From the NCBI GenBank assembly GCA_902826565.1, contig CADEFF010000003.1, positions 1 to 42,587 of the forward strand: 42,587 nt of DNA, given 5' to 3'. Made by a program: the position numbers and the translations under genes. The DNA comes from an uncultured Rhodospirillaceae bacterium. GTDB lineage: Bacteria > Pseudomonadota > Alphaproteobacteria > Dongiales > Dongiaceae. The notes under the pieces are model-generated. The model ran no database searches and was not told where the DNA came from. It worked only from the letters and a program-made list of their open reading frames with translations. The stretch's first letter is position 1. The number at the start of each line of letters is the position of its first letter. This document shows positions 31,443-40,687 of the stretch, one piece after another.

Positions 31443-33854
31443 CTAGAGCGCGCTCAAGGTCTTCTTCGCGTCGTCGATGCCGCGATAGTCGGGCGTGCCG
31501 GCTACGGCCTTGGCGAGCTCGTCCTTGGCACGCTTCGTATCACCCTGGGCCCGATAGGCCATCCCGAGGTGATAGCGGATCTGCTGATGCTCGGGCAGCG
31601 CCTTGGCGGCCCGTTCGAGGAGCTGCGCCGCATCGGCGAGGCTGCCGAGGCGAAGCTGTACCCAGCCGAGCGTGTCGATCAGCAGCGGGTCGTTGCTGTT
31701 GCGGAACTGCTCGGCAAGCCGGCGGGCCCGGTCCATCAGCGACGCATCGTCCGGCGAGACGTCCGCGATGAGGGCGGCGAGGTTGTTCGCCGCCACCATC
31801 GACCTCGGGTTCTTCTGCAAGATCGCCTCGTAGGAGGCGCGGGCCGCCTCGTAGCTGCCCACCGCCTCCTCGGTGAGGGCCCGCGAGACCAGAAGGCCCT
31901 CATGGCCGGGGTTCTGGGCAAGACCGGCTTCGAAGGTCTTCAACGCCTCGTCGGTGCGCCCGTCGCTCGAATAGAGGCTGCCGAGCTTGAGATAGGGCGC
32001 GACCCAGGCCGGCTGGGCGGCGATCGCCTGCCGCAGCGCCGCTTCGGCATCCTTCGGCCGATCGAGCGCATAGTTGGCGTCGGCCAGCGCGATCCGGACA
32101 TTGGCGTTCTTCGGATCCTGCTTCGCCACGCGGTCCAGATGCCGGAGGGCTTCCTCCGGCCTGCCGGCACCGTTATAGGCCTGCACGAGCAGCGAAAGCG
32201 CCTCCGCGGACGTCGGCGCCGCCTCCACCGCACCGCTGACCTCGGTGATGGCACGCTCATAGTCCTGTTTGCCGAGGGCGGCGGCGCCCACGATGATCTT
32301 GCCGTCGACCGTACCTTGGGCTGCGTCGCCGATCGCTTTGCCGATGGCCTCGGCAATTGCGAAATTGCCTTGCCGGATCATCAGGATGGCCTTGCCCTTG
32401 AGGGCCGGCAGGTAGTTGGGATCGAGCTGCAACACCCGCTCGAACTCCGTCAGCGCCTCTTGCTCGCGGCCCATGTGGCGAAGCTGCTCGGCGAGCGCGA
32501 CGCGCGACGCGCTGTCGGTCGGGTTGGCGCGCACCAGGTTGCGCAACGCCTCGGTCGCGAGCTCGGGCTCGCCATTTCCCTGATAGGCCTTGCCCAGCAT
32601 GGTCAGGGCCGGAACCGATTTCGGGTTGCTTCGGAGAATAGTCCGCAGGTCGACGATGGCGTCCTGAAAGTTGCCGCGATCGGCGGCGAGGCCGCTGCGG
32701 ATCAGCAGGGCGTCGTTGTTCGCCGCATCGATCTTCAGAACCTCGGTGGCGCGCGCCTCGGCTTCGGCGAGATCGCCTTTCAGGACCGCGAGCCGCGCGA
32801 GCCCGGCTTCGGCGCGAAGCCCGACGGGATTGGCCTTCTCCCGATCGGCGATTGCCTGCAGGGTGTCGCGGGCCTGCGGCAGCCGGTCGTTCGCCGCATA
32901 GAGATCCGCGAGCGCGAATGAATACTGCACGTCGTCGGGCGACGCCTTGGAGAAGCCGATGAGCACCTGCTCCGCCGCCTGCCAGCCGCGCTTCTGCTCG
33001 AGGAACCGGACGAGATCGAGCTTCAGGTTCTCATCCGCCGGCGCCGCGTCGATCGCCTGACGATAGACGGCCTCGGCCTCGTCGAGCTGGCCTTTATCGG
33101 CCAGGATCGCGGCGAACTCCGCCTTGTAACCCTGGTTGCCCGGCACCGCCGCAATCAGCGCCCGATAGGCGTCGGCCAGCGCGTCCTTGCGGTCGGCGCT
33201 CCGCAGCATCTCGAGCTTGAGACGGTGCAGGCTCTCCTGCGAGGGATCCTTGGCGAGCGCCGTATCGACGAGCGCGAGGCCTTCGTCGATCTTGCCTTGC
33301 CGGTTCCGGATGCCGGCAAGGACGGCGATGGCCGAGACGTTGCCGGGCTCGGCGGTCTGCGCCTTCTGCGCCTCGGTCTCGGCCTGGGTCAGCATGTTCT
33401 GGCGCAGCAATACCGCCGCCTTCAGCGCATGGGCATCGGCGTTGTTGGCATCGACCGCCAGGACCTGATCGGCGCGCGAGCGCGCTTCGTCGAGATTCTG
33501 CGTCAGCAGCGCGTACTGGCTGATCTTGAGGAGGGCGGGAACGTTCTTCGGATCCTGTTCGACGACTTTGGTGAAGGCGCCGAGCGCATTGGACAGGTCG
33601 CCCTGCGATTCGGCGATGCGTCCGAGATAGAACATCGCCTGGATGCTGGTCGGATTGATCTGCAGCGCGTTACGGAATTCGAGCGACGCTTTCACATAGT
33701 CGCCCTGGTCGAACAGCTCCTGGCCCCGCTCGAGATAGCGGGCCTCGCGATCCTGCGCGCCGTCGCAGGCGGCAAGCGCCAGACCGAACGACAGGCACAG
33801 AGCCAGCCAGAGCGACTTCGCCGCCCCGGAACGCACTCGATCTCGTCTATCCAT
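31443..33854 (-). CDS. prsT: TPR-repeat lipoprotein of exosortase system (PrsT-like)
   Basis: 803 residues. A lipobox LALAAC (Cys30) ends a signal sequence, so the protein is a lipoprotein. The rest is a string of about 20 tetratricopeptide repeats, for example YVKASLEFRNALQINP, NALGAFTKVVEQDPKN and EEALRHLDRVAKQDPKN. Length, lipobox and repeat layout match the PEP-CTERM-system TPR lipoprotein family (PrsT, TIGR02917). ATG 33854 is favoured over 33863 because AAGG is at usable distance only for it. It probably scaffolds exopolysaccharide assembly or export from the membrane into the periplasm. It is convergent with the CTERM genes and appears to be transcribed alone. Confidence 0.88.
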   Translation of the reverse strand: MDRRDRVRSGAAKSLWLALCLSFGLALAACDGAQDREARYLERGQELFDQGDYVKASLEFRNALQINPTSIQAMFYLGRIAESQGDLSNALGAFTKVVEQDPKNVPALLKISQYALLTQNLDEARSRADQVLAVDANNADAHALKAAVLLRQNMLTQAETEAQKAQTAEPGNVSAIAVLAGIRNRQGKIDEGLALVDTALAKDPSQESLHRLKLEMLRSADRKDALADAYRALIAAVPGNQGYKAEFAAILADKGQLDEAEAVYRQAIDAAPADENLKLDLVRFLEQKRGWQAAEQVLIGFSKASPDDVQYSFALADLYAANDRLPQARDTLQAIADREKANPVGLRAEAGLARLAVLKGDLAEAEARATEVLKIDAANNDALLIRSGLAADRGNFQDAIVDLRTILRSNPKSVPALTMLGKAYQGNGEPELATEALRNLVRANPTDSASRVALAEQLRHMGREQEALTEFERVLQLDPNYLPALKGKAILMIRQGNFAIAEAIGKAIGDAAQGTVDGKIIVGAAALGKQDYERAITEVSGAVEAAPTSAEALSLLVQAYNGAGRPEEALRHLDRVAKQDPKNANVRIALADANYALDRPKDAEAALRQAIAAQPAWVAPYLKLGSLYSSDGRTDEALKTFEAGLAQNPGHEGLLVSRALTEEAVGSYEAARASYEAILQKNPRSMVAANNLAALIADVSPDDASLMDRARRLAEQFRNSNDPLLIDTLGWVQLRLGSLADAAQLLERAAKALPEHQQIRYHLGMAYRAQGDTKRAKDELAKAVAGTPDYRGIDDAKKTLSAL

Positions 33855-34462
33855 TGCCGTCATCCTTCACTTAAGGCCCCCGACCACGCCACGTCATTCC
33901 CCCGACCTTTGCCGTCTGTTCCTTCCCGCCCCCTTGGGACGCCGCCCGTCCTCCTGTGCCGAAACCGGTGGGCAACCGGATGCGCGGCAGGCGCCGGTCG
34001 GCGCATGCCGTTTCCGCAAGCGGCGATGTTTTTCTTCGCTTCGAGACGCGCTGGCGGGCCTTCGAATCGTTCGGGGCTCCCTGTTGTGCCTGCGCACCAA
34101 AGCCAGCGGTTGGGGCAATTGCCGGAACAACGTTTCGGAAGCCGAAGCGCGCCGTAAGCGTCACAGCTTTGCTACGAGGAAGAGGGCCTTCGAGCGTCGA
34201 CACCGACGGCCTTCACGAGGGCCCGGCGAGGAGATCGGCAAAGCCGCTCGACCTCCCGGCAAGCCGTTCGGGAGGAAGCTTCCGCGGCAACGCCGCGACA
34301 ACACGCCGCGGCAGGCAGGCTTCCGTCCAGCGCCCGAAATTCAACGGCTTCCGTCGGTTTCCCGGTGCGACCTGCAGCCGCCGCATGGCTGAGGAAAGGG
34401 AAAAGCGGAAGTCATATACATAGCTTATGATAAGCAATGTTATCATTTCAGGACGTTTCCCC
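33855..34462. other. Non-coding gap between prsT-like and marR genes
   Basis: About 600 bases with only arginine-rich open frames that look like chance reading of GC-rich DNA. An imperfect inverted repeat spans 34274-34324 (outer GGAAGC/GCTTCC, inner CCGCGGC/GCCGCGG). The left end carries the promoter of the TPR gene and the right end the MarR operator described separately. Confidence 0.5.
34423..34445 (+). promoter_or_regulatory. Overlapping palindromes, likely MarR operator
   Basis: GCTTA-TGA-TAAGC (34423-34435) overlaps TGATAA (34428-34433) / TTATCA (34440-34445), in the only AT-rich patch before the MarR gene. MarR regulators commonly bind such AT-rich palindromes across their own promoter. 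The ATG of marR is 18 bases beyond, so binding would block transcription or start-site clearance. Confidence 0.6.
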
Positions 34463-34972
34463 ATGAGCGGCTACAACCCGCAACGCAGCTTCGGCTTCTG
34501 CCTGCATGATGTGTCGCGCCTACTGCGCAAACGCTTCGACAGGCGTGCCCGCGAGATCGGACTCACTCGCACGCAGTGGAGTGTGCTCGCGCATCTCAAC
34601 CGCAATGAGGGCATCAATCAGGCGGCACTTGCCGAGATCCTCGACATCGAGCCGATTACGCTGCTGCGGCAGATCGACCGCCTGGAAACCGCGGGCTGGG
34701 TAGAACGCCGGCACGATCCGAACGATCGCCGCGTCCGCCTGCTGTTCCTGACGCCGAAGGCGAAGCCGACCCTGGATCGTCTCGCCGAGCTTGCGGCGGA
34801 GACGCGGGCCGAAGCTCTCACCGGAATCTCGCCGGCGGCGCAGGAAGCGCTGGTTGATACGCTCCTCGCCATCAAGACAAACCTGATTCGGAGCGAAGCG
34901 ACGAGCGAGGCGGCGGAACGCAGCCCGCCGGAAACCAAGACCCGTGCGAAACCGGGCCGGAAACGCGCCTGA
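34463..34972 (+). CDS. MarR family transcriptional regulator
   Basis: 169 residues. The winged helix-turn-helix covers about residues 30-110: LTRTQWSVLAHLNRNEG, then INQAALAEILDIEPITLLRQ as recognition helix, then ERRHDPNDRRVRLLFLT, the DxRxR wing that defines MarR proteins. A Lys/Arg-rich tail of about 20 residues follows. An earlier ATG (34427) lies inside the operator palindrome and would add sequence without homology; AGGA nine bases upstream supports 34463. It sits 72 bases before the EmrA/EmrB genes on the same strand and most likely represses them until a hydrophobic or phenolic compound binds. Confidence 0.92.
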   Translation: MSGYNPQRSFGFCLHDVSRLLRKRFDRRAREIGLTRTQWSVLAHLNRNEGINQAALAEILDIEPITLLRQIDRLETAGWVERRHDPNDRRVRLLFLTPKAKPTLDRLAELAAETRAEALTGISPAAQEALVDTLLAIKTNLIRSEATSEAAERSPPETKTRAKPGRKRA

Positions 34973-35044
34973 GCGACGGCGCCGCAGCAGCTCCGGACCT
35001 CATTTCGGCCGAACGGCCGACGCCCGCAATCCGACGGCAAGACC

Positions 35045-36166
35045 ATGAACGCCAGCACCGAAACCGTCCGCGACCCCGACTCCGCGACCTCGGCAAGCCT
35101 CCCTCTGCCCCGGCGGCGGCGCACCCTGCGCATCGCCCTCTTCACGGCAGGACCGACGCTCCTCCTGCTGCTGGGGGTCTGGTATTTCGTCGCGACCGCG
35201 CGCTACTCCTCGACCGACAACGCCTATGTGAAGGCCGACATCGCGGCGATCAGCGCGGAAGTTTCCGGCCGCGTCGTGAGCATGACGCTGGTCAACAACC
35301 AGTCCGTCGCGGCCGGCGAGGCGCTCTTCAGCATCGATGACCGGCCGTTCAAGCTCGCGCTCGCGGCGGCCGAAGCGAGGCTCAGCACCACGCGCGACGA
35401 GATCCTCGCGCAGGAAGCCTCCTACAGACAGAAGCTCGCCGAGATCGATCTCGCGAGGAAGAACGTCGACTTCTATACGCGCGAGCTCGCGATCTATGAG
35501 GACATGGCGAAGGGCAGACTCGTGGCGCAGACGCAGCTCGACGAGGCGCATCACAACCTCACCGTCGCGACCGAACAGCTTCCGGCCCTGCAGCAGGAAC
35601 TGGCCGGCATCCTCGCCCAGCTTGGCGGCTCGCCCGACCTTCCGCCGGAGCAGCATCCGCGCTATCTGGCGGCCGAGGCGGCGCGCGACCAGGCGAAGCT
35701 CGATCTCGAGCACACCGTCGTGCGCGCGCCCGCACCCGGCATCGTCTCGAACCTCACCCTCCGCCCCGGCGATTATGTGACGACGGGCACGCCGATCTTC
35801 AGCCTCGTCGAAACCAATCGCGCCTGGGTCGAGGCCAATTTCAAGGAAACGGACCTCACCTATGTCCGCCCCGGCCAGACCGCAACGCTCACGGTCGACA
35901 CCTATCCCGGTACGGTCTGGCAGGCGCGCGTCGAGAGCATCGGCGCCGCGACGGGCGCGGAATTCGCGCTGCTGCCGCCGCAGAACTCGTCGGGCAACTG
36001 GGTCAAGGTGGTCCAGCGCATCCCCGTCCGGCTCGCGATCGAGGGCAATGAGAGCGATCCGCCGCTCCGCGCCGGCATGAGCGTGGAGGTCGAGATCGAT
36101 ACCGAGCACCGGCTCGCTCTGCCCTCCTTCATCAGCAGCGCCTTCGCTTGGGTCGGAGCCGAGTAA
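35045..36166 (+). CDS. emrA: EmrA/HlyD-type membrane fusion protein
   Basis: 373 residues. An N-terminal cytoplasmic Arg-rich stretch and one membrane helix (about 30-52) are followed by YSSTDNAYVKADIAAISAEV, the start of the HlyD/EmrA biotinyl-lipoyl domain, then a helical hairpin (about 110-205) and the second half with TVVRAPAPGIVSNLTLRPG and VEANFKETDLTYVRPGQ. It links the inner-membrane pump to an outer-membrane channel in the periplasm. It overlaps the following transporter gene by one base (TAATG), so the two form a pump unit. No TolC-like gene is present in the window. Confidence 0.92.
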   Translation: MNASTETVRDPDSATSASLPLPRRRRTLRIALFTAGPTLLLLLGVWYFVATARYSSTDNAYVKADIAAISAEVSGRVVSMTLVNNQSVAAGEALFSIDDRPFKLALAAAEARLSTTRDEILAQEASYRQKLAEIDLARKNVDFYTRELAIYEDMAKGRLVAQTQLDEAHHNLTVATEQLPALQQELAGILAQLGGSPDLPPEQHPRYLAAEAARDQAKLDLEHTVVRAPAPGIVSNLTLRPGDYVTTGTPIFSLVETNRAWVEANFKETDLTYVRPGQTATLTVDTYPGTVWQARVESIGAATGAEFALLPPQNSSGNWVKVVQRIPVRLAIEGNESDPPLRAGMSVEVEIDTEHRLALPSFISSAFAWVGAE

Positions 36167-37698
36167 TGAGCCCCGCCGCCCTCGCGCGGCATCGCGGCCC
36201 GATCGTCGTCTCGGTGATGCTGGCGACGATCATGCAGGCGCTCGACACCACGATCGCGAACGTGGCGCTGCCGCATATGCAGGGCAGCCTGTCGGCGACC
36301 CAGGACCAGATCAGCTGGGTGCTCACCTCCTACATCGTGGCGGCCGCCATCATGACCCCGCCGACCGGCATCCTCGCCGAGAAGTTCGGCCGCAAGCGGC
36401 TCTTCCTCAGCGCGGTTGCCGGTTTCACCATCGCGTCCATGCTCTGCGGCGTCGCCCAGAGCCTGCCGGAGATGGTCGCCTTCCGCCTGCTGCAGGGCGT
36501 GTTCGGCGCCTCGCTCGTGCCGCTCTCCCAAGCCGTGCTGCTCGACACCTATCCGCGCGAGGAGCATGGGCGCGCCATGGCGCTGTGGGGCGTCGGCGTG
36601 ATGGTCGGGCCGATCCTGGGCCCCACGCTCGGCGGCTATCTCACCGAATATTACAACTGGCGCTGGGTGTTTTTCATCAATCTGCCGTTCGGCATCATCG
36701 CGTTCCTCGGCATCCTCGCCTTCGTGCACGACAACCTGCCGCGCCCGCCGCGCCGTTTCGACCTTTTCGGCTTCGCCATGCTGAGCCTCGCGATCGGCGC
36801 GCTGCAGCTTATGCTCGACCGCGGCGAGCTCAAGAACTGGTTCGAATCGCCCGAGATCATGATCGAGGCGGCGATCGCGGCGCTCGGCTTCTATCTCTTC
36901 ATCGTTCAGATGACGACGGCCGAGAATCCGTTCCTCGATGCGACGCTCTTCAAAGATCGCAACTTCGTCACCAGCCTCTTCTTCATTTTCATCGTCGGCA
37001 TCATCCTGCTCGCGACCTTGGCCCTGCTGCCGCCCTTCCTGCAGAACCTGATGGGCTATCCGGTGGTGACGACCGGCCTCGTGCTGGCGCCGCGCGGGGT
37101 CGGCACCATGATCGCGATGCTGGTGATCGGCCGGCTGATCGGCAAGATCGACGCGCGGCTCGTGCTGATCTTCGGCCTCTCGCTTGCCGCGATCTCGCTC
37201 TGGGAGATGGCCGGCTTCACCGAGGAGGTGAGCGAATGGACCCTGATTCGTACCGGCGTCGTGCAAGGGCTCGGGCTCGGCTTCATCTTCGTGCCGCTCA
37301 CCACGATCGCCTTCTCGACCCTGCCGCCCTTCCTGCGCACCGAGGCCGCCGGCATGTTCAGCCTGATGCGCAATATCGGCAGCAGCATCGGCGTCTCGAT
37401 CGTGACGAGCCTCCTGGTCCGCTATACGCAGGTGAACCACGAGAACCTCGCGCGCTTCACCTCGCCCTATGCGCCGCAGATGCAGCCGGGCAACCTGCCC
37501 TCGATGTGGGACCCGGCGACCGCGCAGGGCCTTGCCGCCCTCAATGCGGAGGTCACGCAACAGGCCTCGCTCATCGCCTATCTCAACGACTTCCGCCTCA
37601 TGATGTATGTCACCCTGGCGGCGATCCCCATGGTGCTGCTGCTGCGCCGGCAGGCCGACGCATTGCCGCCGCCGGACTCCGCCGCCGCCATGGAATGA
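36166..37698 (+). CDS. emrB: EmrB/QacA-type multidrug transporter (MFS DHA2, 14 TMS)
   Basis: 510 residues with about 14 membrane helices. LDTTIANVALPHMQG near residue 25 is the DHA2 motif D1 region, LAEKFGRKRLFL the loop 2-3 motif A, and GPTLGGYLTEYYNWRWVFF motif C in helix 5. The translation start is the ATG at 36166, overlapping the emrA stop by one base; an upstream TTG is ignored. It exports hydrophobic drugs or metabolites by proton antiport together with the EmrA-like protein. Control by the adjacent MarR protein is likely. The substrate is unknown. Confidence 0.93.
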   Translation: MSPAALARHRGPIVVSVMLATIMQALDTTIANVALPHMQGSLSATQDQISWVLTSYIVAAAIMTPPTGILAEKFGRKRLFLSAVAGFTIASMLCGVAQSLPEMVAFRLLQGVFGASLVPLSQAVLLDTYPREEHGRAMALWGVGVMVGPILGPTLGGYLTEYYNWRWVFFINLPFGIIAFLGILAFVHDNLPRPPRRFDLFGFAMLSLAIGALQLMLDRGELKNWFESPEIMIEAAIAALGFYLFIVQMTTAENPFLDATLFKDRNFVTSLFFIFIVGIILLATLALLPPFLQNLMGYPVVTTGLVLAPRGVGTMIAMLVIGRLIGKIDARLVLIFGLSLAAISLWEMAGFTEEVSEWTLIRTGVVQGLGLGFIFVPLTTIAFSTLPPFLRTEAAGMFSLMRNIGSSIGVSIVTSLLVRYTQVNHENLARFTSPYAPQMQPGNLPSMWDPATAQGLAALNAEVTQQASLIAYLNDFRLMMYVTLAAIPMVLLLRRQADALPPPDSAAAME

Positions 37699-37801
37699 GG
37701 CGCCACGGCCTTGCCCCCGCGCCGGCGGCCCGGCCGGCTTACATCCCCGGCCGCCTGCGACCTATGATGGCTTACCATTTCATAATTCGTTCCCCGACCT
37801 G

Positions 37802-39244
37802 ATGCGCGAACTGGTTCCCCGTCACGCCCTTGTCCCGCTCATCGTCGCCAGCGCCCTCTTCATGGAAACGCTGGATTCGACGGTGCTGGCGACGGCGCTG
37901 CCGACGATCGCGCGGGCCTTCGGCGAGGAGCCGGTGCGGCTCAACCTCGCCATCACCTCCTATCTCTTCGCGCTCGCCGTCTTCATCCCGATCAGCGGCT
38001 GGGTCGCGGACCGCTTCGGCGCACGGCGGATATTCCGCCTCGCCATCGTGGTCTTCACCGTCGGTTCGATCTGCTGCGGCCTCAGCCAGACTTTGACGGA
38101 GCTCGTGCTCGCCCGAATCCTCCAGGGCATCGGCGGCGCGATGATGGTGCCGGTCGGCCGGCTCGTGCTGCTCCGCTCGGTCGAGAAGTCGGAGCTGGTC
38201 AGCGCCATGACCTACCTGACCGTCCCGGCCCTGATCGGGCCGATGATCGGGCCGCCGCTCGGGGGCTTCATCACCACCTATCTCTCCTGGCGCTGGGTGT
38301 TCTGGATCAATCTGCCGATCGGCGTCCTCGGCGTGTGGCTGGTGACCCGCTACATCGCCGACATCCGCGAGGAGCGCCCGCCACCGCTGGATTTCTTCGG
38401 CTTCATCCTGAGCGGCGTCGGTCTCATGGGACTGGTAATCGGGTTCGAGCTGATCGGCCGCGACATCCTGCCGACCGGGACGGTCCTGATCTTCTTCGCG
38501 GTCGGGACGATGACGCTGATCGCCTTTGCCTTTCATGCGCGCCGCCACGCCCATCCGGCGCTCGATCTGACCCTCCTCCGCATCCTGACCTTCCGGAGCG
38601 CCATCGCCGGCGGTTTCCTGCTCCGCATCGGCATCGGCGCGGTGCCGTTCCTGCTGCCCCTGATGCTGCAGCTCGGTTTCGGCCTGAGCGCCTTTCATTC
38701 CGGGCTCCTGACCTTCGTCGCGGCCGCCGGCGCCCTCCTCATGAAGGTGACGGCTGCGCCCATCCTGCGCCGCTTCGGCTTCCGCCGCGTATTGCTCGGC
38801 AACGCCATCCTTTGCGGCGCCATGCTCGCGAGCTACGGATTCTTCCGCCCCGACACGCCCGCCTGGCTGCTCATGTCGGTGTTGCTCGTCAGCGGCTATT
38901 TCCGGTCGCTGCAGTTCACCGGCGTGAACACCATCTGCTATGCCGATATCCCGCGCGAACGGATGAGCATGGCGACGAGCTTCGCCAGCATGGCGCAGCA
39001 ACTGTCGCTCAGCATCGGGGTCGGGGCCGGCGCGCTGCTGCTGCACCTGACCGTCAGTGCCCGCGGCTCGACCGAACCGCAGGCGACCGATTTCACCCCG
39101 GCCTTCGTGATCCTCGGCGCCATCTCGGCCTGCGCCTTCTTCGCGCATCTGCCACTGACCCGGGATTCCGGCGCGGAAATGCTGGGGCCGCGGGCGACGC
39201 CCTCCCGCGCGGCCGCCCTTGCCGTGGTACGCGACAACAAGTAG
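37802..39244 (+). CDS. MFS DHA2 family transporter
   Basis: 480 residues, second DHA2-type pump directly after EmrB. LDSTVLATALPTIARAFGEE is the first-helix motif, VADRFGARRIFRLAI the loop 2-3 motif A, and GPPLGGFITTYLSWRWVFW motif C. About 14 helices are predicted from hydrophobicity. It is closer to YebQ/HsrA-like proteins than to EmrB in length. The start (ATG 37802) has no ribosome-binding sequence; CATAAT (37781-37786) could be a -10 box placing the mRNA start within about 10 bases of the ATG, so translation may be leaderless. The gap of 103 bases to emrB is compatible with an own promoter. Confidence 0.9.
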   Translation: MRELVPRHALVPLIVASALFMETLDSTVLATALPTIARAFGEEPVRLNLAITSYLFALAVFIPISGWVADRFGARRIFRLAIVVFTVGSICCGLSQTLTELVLARILQGIGGAMMVPVGRLVLLRSVEKSELVSAMTYLTVPALIGPMIGPPLGGFITTYLSWRWVFWINLPIGVLGVWLVTRYIADIREERPPPLDFFGFILSGVGLMGLVIGFELIGRDILPTGTVLIFFAVGTMTLIAFAFHARRHAHPALDLTLLRILTFRSAIAGGFLLRIGIGAVPFLLPLMLQLGFGLSAFHSGLLTFVAAAGALLMKVTAAPILRRFGFRRVLLGNAILCGAMLASYGFFRPDTPAWLLMSVLLVSGYFRSLQFTGVNTICYADIPRERMSMATSFASMAQQLSLSIGVGAGALLLHLTVSARGSTEPQATDFTPAFVILGAISACAFFAHLPLTRDSGAEMLGPRATPSRAAALAVVRDNK

Positions 39245-39351
39245 CCGGCCGGCCTTCCGCCCGCTTTACTCGTGACGGGAGCGGCGTAACCTCGGGCCTC
39301 CCTATGTTTCGCCGAATGCCGACGACAACGAGATACTAAGGGAGTGGCGCG

Positions 39352-40449
39352 ATGATCCCGAAGACCATGAAGGCCGTGCTGCTGACCGGCCATGGCGGGC
39401 CGGAGAAGCTCGTCTATCGCGAGGACGTGCCGGTGCCGAAGCCGGCCGCAGGCGAAGTGCTGGTCGAGGTCGCGGCCTGCGGCATGAACAACACCGATGT
39501 CTGGGTCCGGCAGGGCGCTTATGGGACGGACGAGGATCCGGACGCCGTCGCCTCCTGGCGGCGCAGCGGCGACGGCAACAGCTCCCTCGCCTTCCCCCGC
39601 ATTCAGGGGACGGACATCGCGGGACGCATCGCGGCCGTCGGCAGCGGCGTGTCGGAGGGCCGTGTCGGCGAGCGGGTGATGGTGGACTTCTCGATCTACA
39701 ACGGCGACGGCGAGCATCTCGCCGACATCGACTATATCGGCCACGGGCGCGACGGCGGCTATGCGGAATATGTCGCGGTACCGGCGGAGAATGCCTGGAA
39801 CGTTCGCACGCCCATGAGCGATGCCGAGCTCGGCACCTTCTGCTGCGCCTATTTGACGGCGGAGCATATGCTCGATCGCGCGCGCGTCGCGGCGGGCGAG
39901 CGGGTGCTGGTCACCGGCGCCTCCGGCGGCGTCGGCTCCGGTCTCATCCAGCTACTGCGCGCCCGCGGCGCCATCCCCTATGCGGTCGTCGGACCCGGCA
40001 AGGAAGCGCGCGCCAAGGCGGTCGGTGCCGAAGCGGTCATCACCCGCGGCAAGGGCAAGCTCAAGGACGAGGTGGAGCGTGCGACCGGGCGTCAGCCGAT
40101 CGACGTCGTCGCCGATGTGGTGGCAGGCCCGCTCTTCCCCGAGCTGCTCGCGATCCTCCGGCCCGAAGGCCGCTACACGACCGCAGGCGCCATCGGCGGT
40201 CCCGTGGTCCCGCTCGATCTGCGCACGGTCTATCTGAAGCATCTCGAGCTGCACGGGTCCTCGCAGGGAACCCGCACGGCCTTCAAGCGGCTGGTCGGCT
40301 ATATCGAGGCGGGCAAGATCAAGGCGCTGCTCGACCGGACCTATCCGCTGTCGTGCTTCAACGAGGCGCAGCGCGATTTCATGGCGAAGAATTTCTTCGG
40401 CAAGCTGGTGGTACAGCCGGACGCGAAATATACGCCGGTCGGACAGTAG
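39352..40449 (+). CDS. Zinc-independent MDR oxidoreductase (quinone oxidoreductase-like)
   Basis: 365 residues of the medium-chain dehydrogenase/reductase superfamily. MKAVLLTGHGGPEKLVYRED starts the GroES-like domain, and VLVTGASGGVGSGLIQLL is the NADP-binding Rossmann motif. The usual GHE zinc motif is replaced by QGTDIAGRI and there is no four-Cys loop, so it belongs to the zinc-free quinone/enoyl reductase group. A loop of about 20 residues (DEDPDAVASWRRSGDG region) extends the catalytic domain. GGGAG precedes the ATG. A reduction of an enone or quinone, with NADPH, is likely; the substrate is unknown. It ends before a strong terminator. Confidence 0.88.
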   Translation: MIPKTMKAVLLTGHGGPEKLVYREDVPVPKPAAGEVLVEVAACGMNNTDVWVRQGAYGTDEDPDAVASWRRSGDGNSSLAFPRIQGTDIAGRIAAVGSGVSEGRVGERVMVDFSIYNGDGEHLADIDYIGHGRDGGYAEYVAVPAENAWNVRTPMSDAELGTFCCAYLTAEHMLDRARVAAGERVLVTGASGGVGSGLIQLLRARGAIPYAVVGPGKEARAKAVGAEAVITRGKGKLKDEVERATGRQPIDVVADVVAGPLFPELLAILRPEGRYTTAGAIGGPVVPLDLRTVYLKHLELHGSSQGTRTAFKRLVGYIEAGKIKALLDRTYPLSCFNEAQRDFMAKNFFGKLVVQPDAKYTPVGQ

Positions 40450-40576
40450 GAAGGGGCAGCGGCGCCAGCGCCGTCGCCCCGCCGACGACCCGGATCCTGT
40501 CGCGGGGGGCGACCCCCGGCCCTTGCCCGATGCTGCGGCCGGACGACGCCGGGGGAACGGTCGCCCGACGCCCGAC

Positions 40577-40610
40577 ACGGCCGGATTCAGCGCAATCCGG
40601 CCGTTGTTTT
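40577..40610 (+). terminator. Rho-independent terminator
   Basis: ACGGCCGGATT (40577-40587) pairs perfectly with AATCCGGCCGT (40594-40604) around a 6-base loop, followed by TGTTTT. It separates the MDR gene from the downstream LLM gene, which therefore has its own promoter. This is the cleanest terminator in the window. Confidence 0.88.
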
Positions 40611-40687
40611 CGCCCTGCCCAGCGCGGATACTAGCGCCGCCCGGCCGACGCCGAACCGCGCCATAGCGCCCGCAAGGAAGCCCGCTT

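Noticed and set aside
33934-34423. Overlapping arginine-rich open frames between prsT-like and marR genes
   Set aside because: No ribosome sites, low-complexity composition, nothing recognisable.
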